Source of the DNA: Deltaproteobacteria bacterium
GTDB lineage: Bacteria > Desulfobacterota > RBG-13-43-22
NCBI GenBank assembly: GCA_016219225.1
Contig: JACRBX010000156.1
Span: 1-34,567, forward strand
DNA: 34,567 bases
Direction of reading: 5' to 3'
Part shown: positions 26,627 to 34,224 of the stretch, one piece after another
How the letters are laid out: the number at the start of each line of letters is the position of its first letter
How positions within the stretch are numbered: position 1 is the first letter of the stretch
Made by a program: the position numbers and the translations under genes
The notes under the pieces: generated by a model
Databases searched by the model: none
What the model saw: the letters and a program-made list of their open reading frames with translations, nothing else
Told to the model about the DNA's origin: nothing

Positions 26627-28298
26627 CGTTTCCTTGCCTACTGGAAAATTTTCGAATCAGACTGACCAGTCCCCAGATTGAATCCGGTCGGAGATTGTCA
26701 ACAAAGGGCTGCATTTCGGTTCCTGGAATCCCGTAAGTTACGGCGGTTGCAATCCGCTCATCGGTGAGTGATTTAAAATATGGATAATTGGTGAGGTCTC
26801 TCGGTCTGGGCAGGTATTTCAGATAGGCCGGTCCCTTCCCCTTACCTTGAAAACCATGGCAGAGCGAGCAATTTTTTCTAAATGTAGAGAGGTTCTCTTC
26901 ATGCAGCGGCAAGGTGGTTGGTCTGGGCGGAGGTGTATTTATCATCTTAATCCTTCTTTCCGTTCTGATGAATACCTTAAAGAGAAGGTCTGCCAGCGAA
27001 TGGATGATCTCCTGTCCCAACAACCCCCCATAGGGCGGCATTGAGGTGCCCGGAATACCCCTGGTTATGCTTTCCGTAATTCTGGTATCCGGAATAGACT
27101 TGAAAAACATGGCGTTGTTACGGAATGCCCGGGGAAAGGTGGCCAGGTTCGGCTCAATGAGACCAAACCCATCACCGCGGGCGGCATGGCACCTTTGGCA
27201 GAGCATCATATAAGCCTTTTTGGGATTCCCCCCATGAAAATGATTCCTTTCTTTCAATTGAAGGACGAAGAGGAGTCCCTCTTCCTCTCTTTGGTCCATT
27301 GAAATTCGCGGCATGATGGCCCCGGGGACTTCGATTCCAGGGCTGTGCAGGAAATTCCGGATATAACCTCCCGGCCGCATAAAGGCCATAAAGGAAAGGT
27401 CCGGTCCGATCTGGCCTTCGGATTCCCTGAACTTGTGGCAGGCCAGGCATTTCTTTTCCTTTAATAAGGCCTTTCCTGTCGGAAGGCCTTTGATTGGCCT
27501 CTTTTTCTCCAGCCTTTCCTGCTCCCTTTTCTTCAACAGGCGTAACATCGGGGTTTCGTAGTAAGGCTCTTTTAACCGGCTTTTCAGGAAATAAGAGAGG
27601 GCCTTCACTTCTTCCGGCGCAAGGCTGAATTTCGGCATGATGGAGTTCTCAAGATTTGCCGTGGGATTCTCGATAGCCGTCCTGATTTGCATCAACCCAA
27701 GGAAAGAACCGGCATCACTAAGATCCGGGCCATAGCTGGCGCCCTTTACACCGCTGCTGGTGTGGCAGGTATCACAGGCATTTTCGGAAAACAAACGAAA
27801 CCCTTGCCAGGCTTTATCCGCTCCAGGCAGTGGTTTCAATTCATGGCATTGATAACAACTGGCTTGCAGGTCTTCCCCGGCCAAGACTTTTCGGGATTCG
27901 TTATCCGTCCGGCCATGGGATATCTTGAGATCGGCAGCCATCCCTTCGCCCAAATGGCAGGCCGTGCATCCCAGGTCAACCATCGAATGGGGAGCGATAT
28001 TCGGATGGTTGCGCCCTGGGAGAGAGGAATCTATCCGGACTGCGGCCCTTCCCTCGGGATGACACGTCCGGCAGTGCTCTTGCTTCGGTATTCCACCGAG
28101 GTTGACGGTTATGTTGGCAATGTGGTGTGAACCAGTCTTTCCATAACGGTAATAACGACCGGACTGCTCCTCCCATCCCTTGTAGCTCCAAAGGATAAAA
28201 AGCCCCAGGGTCAAAACAACAGCGGCCATGAGGATAACGTTTATCAACGATTCTAAACGTCTTATCGACATCTTTTTCTGTAGTACCCTTGAAGACAC
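26610..28298 (-). CDS. Membrane-anchored heptaheme cytochrome c
   Basis: 562 residues with seven CxxCH haem sites: CRTCH, CTACH, CYQCH, CDTCH, CLACH, CQRCH and CSLCH. One N-terminal helix (about 18-38) anchors it, facing the periplasm. The C-terminal half holds repeated mono-haem cytochrome modules (distal Met in IMPKFS, IMPRIS, TSMPPY, TEMQPF), so it looks like a fusion of a multihaem head and several class-I-like domains. It replaces cytochrome c1/f in this operon and should carry electrons away from, or to, the Rieske protein. The start is uncertain: GTG 28298, or ATG 28271 (MSIRRLESL), which has the better N-terminus; neither has a clear ribosome site. Confidence 0.88.
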   Translation of the reverse strand: MSSRVLQKKMSIRRLESLINVILMAAVVLTLGLFILWSYKGWEEQSGRYYRYGKTGSHHIANITVNLGGIPKQEHCRTCHPEGRAAVRIDSSLPGRNHPNIAPHSMVDLGCTACHLGEGMAADLKISHGRTDNESRKVLAGEDLQASCYQCHELKPLPGADKAWQGFRLFSENACDTCHTSSGVKGASYGPDLSDAGSFLGLMQIRTAIENPTANLENSIMPKFSLAPEEVKALSYFLKSRLKEPYYETPMLRLLKKREQERLEKKRPIKGLPTGKALLKEKKCLACHKFRESEGQIGPDLSFMAFMRPGGYIRNFLHSPGIEVPGAIMPRISMDQREEEGLLFVLQLKERNHFHGGNPKKAYMMLCQRCHAARGDGFGLIEPNLATFPRAFRNNAMFFKSIPDTRITESITRGIPGTSMPPYGGLLGQEIIHSLADLLFKVFIRTERRIKMINTPPPRPTTLPLHEENLSTFRKNCSLCHGFQGKGKGPAYLKYLPRPRDLTNYPYFKSLTDERIATAVTYGIPGTEMQPFVDNLRPDSIWGLVSLIRKFSSRQGNDDDTR

Positions 28299-28319
28299 CC
28301 TCGTTATTTGCTCGTGTAC

Positions 28320-28335
28320 ATGAGCCGTAGCTCAT
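28320..28335. other. Perfect 6-bp intercistronic hairpin
   Basis: ATGAGC, CGTA, GCTCAT lies 1 nt beyond the rhodanese stop and before the cytochrome start. No T-run follows on the minus strand. It may be an mRNA processing or stability hairpin within the operon. Confidence 0.45.
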
Positions 28336-28336
28336 T

Positions 28337-28747
28337 CTATTTCCGCTCAGTCGGATAATTCGCCCCGTCCCATTCACGCCAACCCCCTTTGAGGGCATAG
28401 ACCTTTTTAAATCCCAGACCGATAAGCTTCTGTGCCACACTGGCACTGGTCGCCTCATCTTGTCAGGCACAATAGAGAACAATGGTTTTTCCCTTGGAAT
28501 ACTTCTTGGCCCAGGATTTGACCTTGGTTGGATTGGGATCTTCTCGAACCGCCCCTTTGATTTGATTAGTACTCATTTTCCGGTCAAAGAAGGTCCGGAC
28601 ATCAATAACCACCACATCCGGATTCCCAAGCATTGATTTGAGTTCTTCTTTGTTCATTCGGGGAATCTCCAGGGCAACAGCCATAACGATCCAGGTCCCC
28701 AACACCATAAAGGCCGTCACCAGACAAACCATAATCTTCCTTACCAT
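28337..28747 (-). CDS. Exported rhodanese-like protein with in-frame TGA, probable selenoprotein
   Basis: Read through TGA (28463-28465) the frame gives 136 residues. A signal peptide (MVRKIMVCLVTAFMVLG to about AVA) precedes the rhodanese fold: VVVIDVRTFFD, the catalytic-loop position TIVLYCA-Sec95-QDEATSASVA, and GFKKVYALKGGWREWDGANYP. Homologues have a second Cys in this loop (YCxCPxEAxS), so TGA replaces exactly that Cys. Everything after the TGA keeps the family pattern to the end. A 15-nt hairpin begins 16 nt after the TGA. ATG 28747 is preferred over a TTG at 28786. The cytochrome start follows 38-65 bp after the stop, so they appear co-transcribed. Stopping at the TGA would remove the second active-site residue and the C-terminal third of the protein. 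Confidence 0.85.
28432..28446 (-). promoter_or_regulatory. Bacterial SECIS-like hairpin of the rhodanese gene
   Basis: In the minus-strand mRNA GUGCCA, loop GUG, UGGCAC form a perfect 6-bp stem starting 16 nt after the UGA, with the loop 22 nt from it. A bacterial SECIS has a short apical stem, a small loop with G at its start, and lies roughly 16-37 nt from UGA to loop; this fits all three. The second selenoprotein candidate has the same GUG loop. Confidence 0.72.
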
Positions 28748-28962
28748 CCCTGCGCCTGCCTTTCTTGATCGCCCAGAGGGCAACAAATATAAGAAATAAA
28801 GAGCATGGGCTCACGATAATAGAATACCGTTCATTAATTTTCTTCCCTATTTTAATAAATTGTAAACACAATTTTTGTAAAAACAAGTTCTTAAAACATC
28901 CGAAATCCGTTTTCCAAATAGTTTTATTAAGGATTTCCCTTTCTCTCTTTACCATTATCTCC

Positions 28963-29490
28963 TTACCGTAAAGGTTTGATCTTTATTGGCGTAGCTCCTT
29001 TTTTTCGTTTGAGAGGGAGGCTTACTTCCTGAGACAGAATAAGACGTGGGAGAGTACCATCGGCGCCCAAAATCGAAACCAACCGTTTCAAACCTTTGTT
29101 AATTTCCTTTAGCCCGCTTAGCGGCGTTTTTTCCAACCCCACAACCAGTAAACCCTGAGCCACTTCTGGGGCGGCAGCGACCAGATCCTTACCTTTGACG
29201 GTCAATTCCACCCAGACAACCCGACGGTCCTCCTTTGACCTGGTCTTTTTTATCAGGTCGTGAGACTCCAGGCGGGTCAGGATTCCGACTACGGTAGCCG
29301 GGTGAAGATACATCCGACGGGCCAATTCGGAAACCATCATCGGAGCGGTTTCGGCCAGGACCTTGATGGCCCAAAGTTGGGGACTGGTAAGCCCGGTGGT
29401 ATGCTCGACCTTTTTGGAATATTCCTGAATAGCCTGAAAGACCCTTCTTAAATTATCAATGGTTTCGGCTATTAATTCTGATTGGTCCAT
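28963..29490 (-). CDS. MarR-family transcriptional regulator
   Basis: 175 residues. The winged helix-turn-helix at about 33-100 includes GLTSPQLWAIKVLAE, VSELARRMYLHPATVVGILTRLE (recognition helix) and the wing SKEDRRVVWVELT, a typical MarR DRR signature. The C-terminal tail is longer and more basic than in minimal MarR proteins (KRKKGATPIKIKPLR). MarR proteins act as dimers that release DNA on binding ligands or thiol oxidants. The only Cys-free core argues against thiol sensing. It lies upstream of the rhodanese-cytochrome operon in the same direction and divergently from the lipoprotein gene, so it may regulate either. Confidence 0.92.
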   Translation of the reverse strand: MDQSELIAETIDNLRRVFQAIQEYSKKVEHTTGLTSPQLWAIKVLAETAPMMVSELARRMYLHPATVVGILTRLESHDLIKKTRSKEDRRVVWVELTVKGKDLVAAAPEVAQGLLVVGLEKTPLSGLKEINKGLKRLVSILGADGTLPRLILSQEVSLPLKRKKGATPIKIKPLR

Positions 29491-29517
29491 TTTTCACCTT
29501 AAAAAATAAAAAAATTC

Positions 29518-29559
29518 TTGACATCATTTTTTGAATATAATAGTAATTAGTGTACCAAT
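29518..29559 (+). promoter_or_regulatory. Candidate promoter and MarR-type operator for the lipoprotein gene
   Basis: TTGACA (29518-29523) is a perfect -35 box; the best -10 at 17-18 nt is only partial (TAGTAAT region), although a TATAAT lies 12 nt away. ATTAG, four bases, CCAAT (29546-29559) is a near-palindrome of MarR-operator size. The region lies between divergent genes. Boxes are seen, function is inferred. Confidence 0.35.
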
Positions 29560-29620
29560 CATTTCTACAAAAATCAAGAGCGTTTATTTTAACATAATTC
29601 GGGAGAGGAGGTGAATAAAA

Positions 29621-29992
29621 ATGCTCTCCTTTAAGCCATTGATGAAATTCATGGTGGCCTTGTCAGTCCTATCGTTTCTATTTGCTTTCAGTGCCGGATG
29701 TTCGGCTTCTAAAGAAGCGGTGGCCTCCCCCATGAAAGTTACACCTGTTCCCCCTGCCGCACCTGCCCCGACCGTAGATGTTAAAAGGATAGAATCGTTA
29801 ACGAAGCGGGTTGAAACGGCGGCAAGTTTGGCTGAAGCCGCGGCCAAGAAGGCTGACCTTGCTGCCCAAAAGTCGGAAATTGCCGGCGGCAAAGCTGAAA
29901 AGGCGGCTGACTGGGCGGAGGAGGCTGCTGAAAAGGCCGAAAACGCCGCGAACAAGGCTGAATCTATCTTTATGAAAAAAATGAAGAAGTAG
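29621..29992 (+). CDS. Ala-rich coiled-coil lipoprotein
   Basis: 123 residues. The signal peptide ends in the lipobox FSAGCS (Cys27), so the mature protein is lipid-anchored. A Pro-rich linker (VTPVPPAAPAPTVD) leads to a long alanine/lysine/glutamate helix with heptad periodicity (AEAAAKKADLAAQKSEIAGG and similar), reminiscent of Lpp-like or Tol-associated coiled coils. Role probably structural, linking membrane and peptidoglycan, but unproven. GGAGGTG lies about 10 nt before ATG 29621. Monocistronic, with a terminator 30 bp downstream. Confidence 0.75.
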   Translation: MLSFKPLMKFMVALSVLSFLFAFSAGCSASKEAVASPMKVTPVPPAAPAPTVDVKRIESLTKRVETAASLAEAAAKKADLAAQKSEIAGGKAEKAADWAEEAAEKAENAANKAESIFMKKMKK

Positions 29993-30021
29993 TAAACCTG
30001 CATTCCTCTCTTCCGCAGGTT

Positions 30022-30057
30022 GGCCGAGAAACCACTAATGGGTTCTCGGCCATTTTA
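30022..30057 (+). terminator. Rho-independent terminator after the lipoprotein gene
   Basis: GGCCGAGAA and TTCTCGGCC form a 9-bp stem with two further possible pairs around a 12-nt loop, followed by ATTTTATT. It lies 30 bp after the stop at 29992. Confidence 0.78.
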
Positions 30058-30143
30058 TTATGAAGAGTTAGACAAAAATTCCGGCTTTCTAATTGAGAAG
30101 GAAATCGGGCATTCCGAAATTCAGGAAAAATACCATTTCCAAG

Positions 30144-31541
30144 ATGAAATTATACACTAAAAAAAATCACGACCGGGTTAAGGCAAAAATTGCCGAGGAA
30201 TCGGTTATTTTTATCAGTATCTTAAAGTGGTTTGTCCTGTCCACGGCCATCGGGGTGATCGTTGGTGTGGCCACCGCCTTCTTTTTAAAGATTTTGGAAT
30301 GGGCAACCCTCCAGACCCATGTTTCTCCTTATTATTTTCTTTTCCTGCCCATCGCCTTTTTTTTGAGTGCCCTAATGATTAAATATCTGGCCCCGGGGGC
30401 GGAAGGGCACGGGACCGAAAAGGTTATTGAAGCCGTCCACAAACAATCCGGAAAGATCAACCCGATGGTTGTTCCCATTAAATTGATCACCACGGTCATC
30501 ACCCTGGCTTTCGGAGGGTCGGCAGGAAAAGAAGGCCCCTGTGCCCAGATAGGCGCCGGCCTGGCCTCCATCTTTGCTTCCCTTTTTCGATTTGATGACT
30601 TGGACCGGAAAAAGCTGGTCATCTGCGGGATCAGTGCCGGTTTTGCCAGTGTCTTCGGGACTCCTATCGCCGGGGCCATCTTCGGGGTAGAGGTGCTTAT
30701 GGTAGGGAACGTCCTCTACGAAGTCCTTTTTCCTTGTTTTATTGCCGGAGTCACCTCTTATCAGGTTTCATCGGCCATTGGGATTACCTACTATTATCAT
30801 CCCATGCACCTGATCCCGGTTTTTAAAGAATTGTTTTTCATTAAGGTCGCCTTGGCCGGTATTTTTTTCGGAATCGTTTCCTTTGTCTTGATTGAATTAT
30901 TAAAGTTGGGGAAAAAGCTGTCCGATCGCTTAAAAATCTGGCCTCCTTTTAAAGGGATATTAGGAGGTCTTCTTTTAGCTGGTCTGGCCCTGGCCATTTC
31001 AGACCGATATTTGGGCTTGGGATTGTCCTCCATAGAAGACACCTTGCAAGGTCTAAATATGGTCTGGTATGCTTTTATCTTGAAAATCATCTTCACCAGC
31101 ATCACCCTTAATTTTGGAGGTAGTGGCGGGATTGTTACCCCCATTTTTTTCATCGGAGTAACGGCCGGAAACCTTTTTGCCCAAATTTGGGGCTTGGATA
31201 TAGCCACCTTCTCAGCCATCGGCATGGTGGCTTTGTTGGCCGGGGCGGCCAACACCCCTATTGCCGCCAGCATCATGGCCGTGGAACTCTTCGGTCCCCA
31301 AATTGCCCCCTATGCAGCCGTGGCCTGCGTCATCAGCTTCCTGATGACCGGACACCGCAGCGTTTATCCCTCCCAGATTTTGTCGGTTACCAAGTCGCCT
31401 TCTTTTGAGTTGGAAATCGGCGACGATATCGATAGCACCCATGTCCACTTTAAACCCAGAAAGAAAAGTCTGATAGGGGCTTTTCTGCTGGCCTTTGAAT
31501 CCCTGAAAAGCAGAAAAAATAGAAAAATGCGAGAACACTAA
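30144..31541 (+). CDS. ClC-family chloride channel or H+/Cl- antiporter
   Basis: 465 residues from ATG 30144 (482 from an in-frame TTG at 30093). About 10-12 membrane helices. Filter motifs are GGSAGKEGP (125-132 region, with the external gating Glu130), GTPIAGAIFGVEV and GGSGGIVTPIFFIG, plus the later AGAANTPIAASIMAVE. The retained gating Glu suits a proton-coupled antiporter. No CBS regulatory domains; the tail is a short basic segment. ClC transporters help acid tolerance and charge balance. Neither start has a good ribosome site. It stands alone, after a terminator. Confidence 0.9.
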   Translation: MKLYTKKNHDRVKAKIAEESVIFISILKWFVLSTAIGVIVGVATAFFLKILEWATLQTHVSPYYFLFLPIAFFLSALMIKYLAPGAEGHGTEKVIEAVHKQSGKINPMVVPIKLITTVITLAFGGSAGKEGPCAQIGAGLASIFASLFRFDDLDRKKLVICGISAGFASVFGTPIAGAIFGVEVLMVGNVLYEVLFPCFIAGVTSYQVSSAIGITYYYHPMHLIPVFKELFFIKVALAGIFFGIVSFVLIELLKLGKKLSDRLKIWPPFKGILGGLLLAGLALAISDRYLGLGLSSIEDTLQGLNMVWYAFILKIIFTSITLNFGGSGGIVTPIFFIGVTAGNLFAQIWGLDIATFSAIGMVALLAGAANTPIAASIMAVELFGPQIAPYAAVACVISFLMTGHRSVYPSQILSVTKSPSFELEIGDDIDSTHVHFKPRKKSLIGAFLLAFESLKSRKNRKMREH

Positions 31542-31658
31542 GAAATTTTATATAACGAACGGCAATAGGTTATGAAGTCTCCATGGGGGGCTTCAATTAG
31601 TGCTTGATTTGAAGGTGCTGGTTTTTAAAGGATGATCTCAACCCAATCGACGTCTTGG

Positions 31659-31945
31659 TTAGCTCTTGCTCTTATAGAACCTGACCAGATTGAGGACGTC
31701 TTTTGCTACGAGGCGGCCAATCGGTCCCGTACTGTAACAGGCGACAGCGACTGTATTATCCGGGCGAATGACAAAACCCGCCGCCTGGAGTAACTTTTTT
31801 CCCGAATCATAATAAGCGCCGGTTATTTTGGAGATTTCCTCCGCATCCAATTCGTAGCCGACGGGATAGGTGATCCCCAGTTTTTGAACCGTCTCCTTAT
31901 AGGGAAGCAATCATTCGTATCCAGAGCAAAACCGATTCTGGCCAT
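31659..31945 (-). pseudogene. Peroxiredoxin/redoxin C-terminal part, frameshifted
   Basis: A strong ribosome site (AAAGGAGG, 31951-31958) precedes ATG 31945, which encodes MARIGFALDTND and then runs out of frame. The second frame, from about 31907, reads LLPYKETVQKLGITYPVGYE, ISKITGAYYDS, TGFVIRPD-like and VACYSTGPIGRLVAKDVLN, the C-terminal half of a redoxin/AhpC-like domain. Inserting one base after GAT restores LDTNDLLPYKE, so a single-base deletion (real or a sequencing error) is likely. The peroxidatic Cys region is missing altogether, so the gene was truncated before the frameshift. Probably a remnant. Confidence 0.7.
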
Positions 31946-31974
31946 ACTGTCCTCCTTTGTTAACGATAAAAAGC

Positions 31975-32011
31975 AAATACAGGATTTATTTTAAAGAAAT
32001 ACAGGATTTAT
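31975..32011. repeat. Two 15-bp direct repeats, 22 bp apart
   Basis: AAATACAGGATTTAT occurs at 31975-31989 and 31997-32011, start to start 22 bp, about two helical turns. It lies between the redoxin remnant and the GrdB-like gene, upstream of both. A related ATACAGGATTTGCCCTAT lies at about 10858. The spacing suits a regulator dimer of dimers; this is a guess. Confidence 0.5.
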
Positions 32012-32146
32012 CCTATTTACGATGAAGTTAAAATAAATTATATGTATATCACATTGTATAGCAAAGTAAATCAAAATAAATCTAAAAAGTGTAATTTTTG
32101 GATTATCTAAAATTGTTAAATTGTATTGAAAGAAAGGAGTCTTCCC

Positions 32147-33364
32147 ATGGCTCGACTCGACCGAATGCCGGAGCCTATGCGATCTCACCTGGCCAAACTT
32201 CCTTGTCCTTCCTTTAAAAACCAACCGTGGGTCTCGGGACAACCTCTTGCACACAGGCGAGTTTCCCTGATTTCAACCGCAGGACTCCAGCGGCGAGGAG
32301 ATCGACCATTTGAGGGGATGAGCGGAGACTACCGGGTAATCCCAGGGGATACCAAAGCAAAAGACTTAGTGATGACGCATATCTCCACCAACTTTGACCG
32401 TACCGGCTTCCAGCGAGACTGGAACGTCGTTTTTCCTCTGGACCGGCTACGGGAACTCGCCATTGAAGGCATCATCGAAAGTGTGGCCGCCTATCACTAC
32501 TCTTTCATGGGTGCTACCGACCCGGCTGAAATGGAACCGGCAGCCCGGAATCTGGTCAGGCTCTTGAAAGGGGACCGGGTGGATGCGGTCCTCTTGGTAC
32601 CGGTATGACCTTTCTGCACGCGCGCCGTGGGTGCGCTGGCGCATTATTTGGAAGGCGAAGGAATCCCCACTACTCAGATCAGTCTGATCCGGGAGCACAC
32701 CGAGATTATCCGCCCTCCCAGGGCACTCTGGGTTCCCTTTGAACTCGGTCGTCCATTGGGAGCCCCAGAAAATCCGGTATTCCAGCGTCGAGTGCTCCTG
32801 ACGGCACTCGATCTTCTGGATGCACCTGAGGGTCCGGTACTCGTAGATTTTCCCGATGAGGCACCTGAAGATACAGCCGGGGCTGACAAAAATCCGGCAG
32901 GCTGGTCTTGTCCGGTGAGCTTCGCGTCCGAAATCAGGCAAGTAACCGACATAGAAAGGCTGCGTGCGGCTTTAAATCGCGAAGTCGCAGACCTCCGCCC
33001 CTGGTACGACCTGAGTATCGAAAAATACGACCGCTCGGCGGTGGTGGAATTTGGCCCTGACGCGGCTTTGGAATTGCTCGCCACTTTTGCATCAGGAAAG
33101 AAGCTGGAGATCCCGGACGCAAACTTCTCTCTCGCCACGGCCCTCCGGCTTGCCTCCCAGGACCTCAAAGCGTTTTATTTCGAAGCCGTCACGGCCCAGC
33201 CCGGTCCGGTTTTGCCGGGAAGCAGTGAATTCAGCCAGTGGTTTTGGCAGGAAACTGCGGCGAGCCGAATTTTGAGAACCGTGAAAGAAAGATGTTTGAA
33301 AGAAGCGGATGAGTCGCTACGGAAAACCGGGGCTTTGCTCCTGATTCCTCTGGATCAGTCATGA
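32147..33364 (+). CDS. GrdB-like reductase family protein with in-frame TGA, probable selenoprotein
   Basis: Read through TGA (32606-32608) the frame gives 405 residues. It resembles the glycine/sarcosine/betaine/proline reductase selenoprotein B family: VSLISTAGLQRRGDRPFEG, THISTNFDRTGFQRDWNVVFPLDRL, VDAVLLVPV-Sec154-PFC157-TRAVGALAHYLEGEGIPTT, then IIRPPRALWVPFELGRPLGAP. The UxxC redox site replaces the family's UxxC/CxxC. It is a little shorter than GrdB (about 430) and no GrdA/C/E genes are nearby, so it is not a Stickland complex; substrate unknown. AAAGGAG lies 7 nt before ATG 32147; an ATG at 32126 is unlikely. Its stop overlaps the regulator ATG (ATGA at 33361-33364). Conventional calling would break it into two genes. 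Confidence 0.87.
32620..32636 (+). promoter_or_regulatory. Bacterial SECIS-like hairpin of the GrdB-like gene
   Basis: GCGCGCC, loop GUG, GGUGCGC: a 17-nt hairpin with 7 pairs (one G-U) beginning exactly 11 nt after the UGA. Length and spacing match the minimal fdhF-type SECIS of E. coli. The GUG loop is identical to the loop in the rhodanese hairpin. Confidence 0.78.
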
Positions 33365-34140
33365 AATCAGGAGGTGTTTCCGTTTCAATACGGAAGGAGA
33401 GGGAACCATATAAGATAGAGCCCCTGTTGGATATAAAGGCTGCGGCTGGGTTTCTGAACGTCTCCGAGATGACCATAAGACGCTGGACCAATTCCGGTAC
33501 ACTCAAGTGCTACAGGTTGGGCGGAAAGCGGGAGAGACGTTTTCATATGAGCGATCTGGAAGAACTTCTTCGGGGCTCACAAAATCATCGGCTGAAATCA
33601 TTAGGTTTCGGAGAACAAAAGGCACCTGACGGTTCACACCTGACCCATTTTTACTCGGGGAAAGAGGCGGCGTTGGAGGTATCCGTGCCTTACATTCTTG
33701 AAGGGCTCCGACAGAAAGAAGTTGTGCTTGCTGTCATGCCTCCTGAAAAAGGCAGGAAACTCCTGGCGAAGTTGGAGCGGGAGAGAAATCCCGTTGCGAC
33801 CTGGATCAAGAACGGCAGGTTGAACGTAACCGAGGGAAAGAATTCGCCGAATGACATGATAAACTACCTGGCAGGTTTTGCCGGGAAAGCCGATAACATA
33901 AGAGTGGTGGGCGATATGATCTGGACCGTGCGAAAAGGGTGGGACTTGGCGGCCCTCAGGGCTTTGGAGGAAGGACCAAACCGTATGCCTCCTATAGAAA
34001 ACGCCCTGCTTCTCTGCCAATACAGCCTGGAAGATTTCTCCGGCGCATATATCATGATGGCCTCCGAGTTGCATAGCCATACGATTTACAAGGGCAGACT
34101 GGAAAAAAGCCCGTATTATGTTCATAAAAAGAAAGAATAA
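33361..34140 (+). CDS. HTH (excisionase/MerR-like) regulator with MEDS/DcmR sensory domain
   Basis: 259 residues. Residues about 22-72 (LLDIKAAAGFLNVSEMTIRR, WTNSGTLKCYRLGGKRERRF) form a helix-turn-helix of the excisionase/MerR type. From about 92 the MEDS domain (methanogen/methylotroph DcmR sensory) follows: HLTHFYSGKEAALEVSVPYI, VVLAVMPPEKGRKLL, WDLAALRALEEG and ALLLCQYSLEDFSGAYIMMA. The founding member DcmR represses dichloromethane dehalogenase; ligands of others are unknown. ATGA overlap with the GrdB-like gene strongly suggests it controls that gene or shares its signal. No ribosome site before the ATG, so translation is probably coupled. Confidence 0.85.
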   Translation: MKSGGVSVSIRKEREPYKIEPLLDIKAAAGFLNVSEMTIRRWTNSGTLKCYRLGGKRERRFHMSDLEELLRGSQNHRLKSLGFGEQKAPDGSHLTHFYSGKEAALEVSVPYILEGLRQKEVVLAVMPPEKGRKLLAKLERERNPVATWIKNGRLNVTEGKNSPNDMINYLAGFAGKADNIRVVGDMIWTVRKGWDLAALRALEEGPNRMPPIENALLLCQYSLEDFSGAYIMMASELHSHTIYKGRLEKSPYYVHKKKE

Positions 34141-34224
34141 AGGGGAAAATGAAGGCAAGAAGCTTGATTTATTTCAATCGATAAAAATCCAAATCGCCGA
34201 AAGGTTCAGAGGGAGAGGATTGAA

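Noticed and set aside
28602..28955. 117-residue minus-strand ORF overlapping the rhodanese
   Set aside because: It shares the rhodanese region in a different frame, has no homology, and its unique N-terminal part lacks a ribosome site.
31905..31912. TGA in the redoxin second frame read as selenocysteine
   Set aside because: The frame before the TGA has no start codon and does not look like a redoxin; the ATG frame plus one inserted base explains it better.
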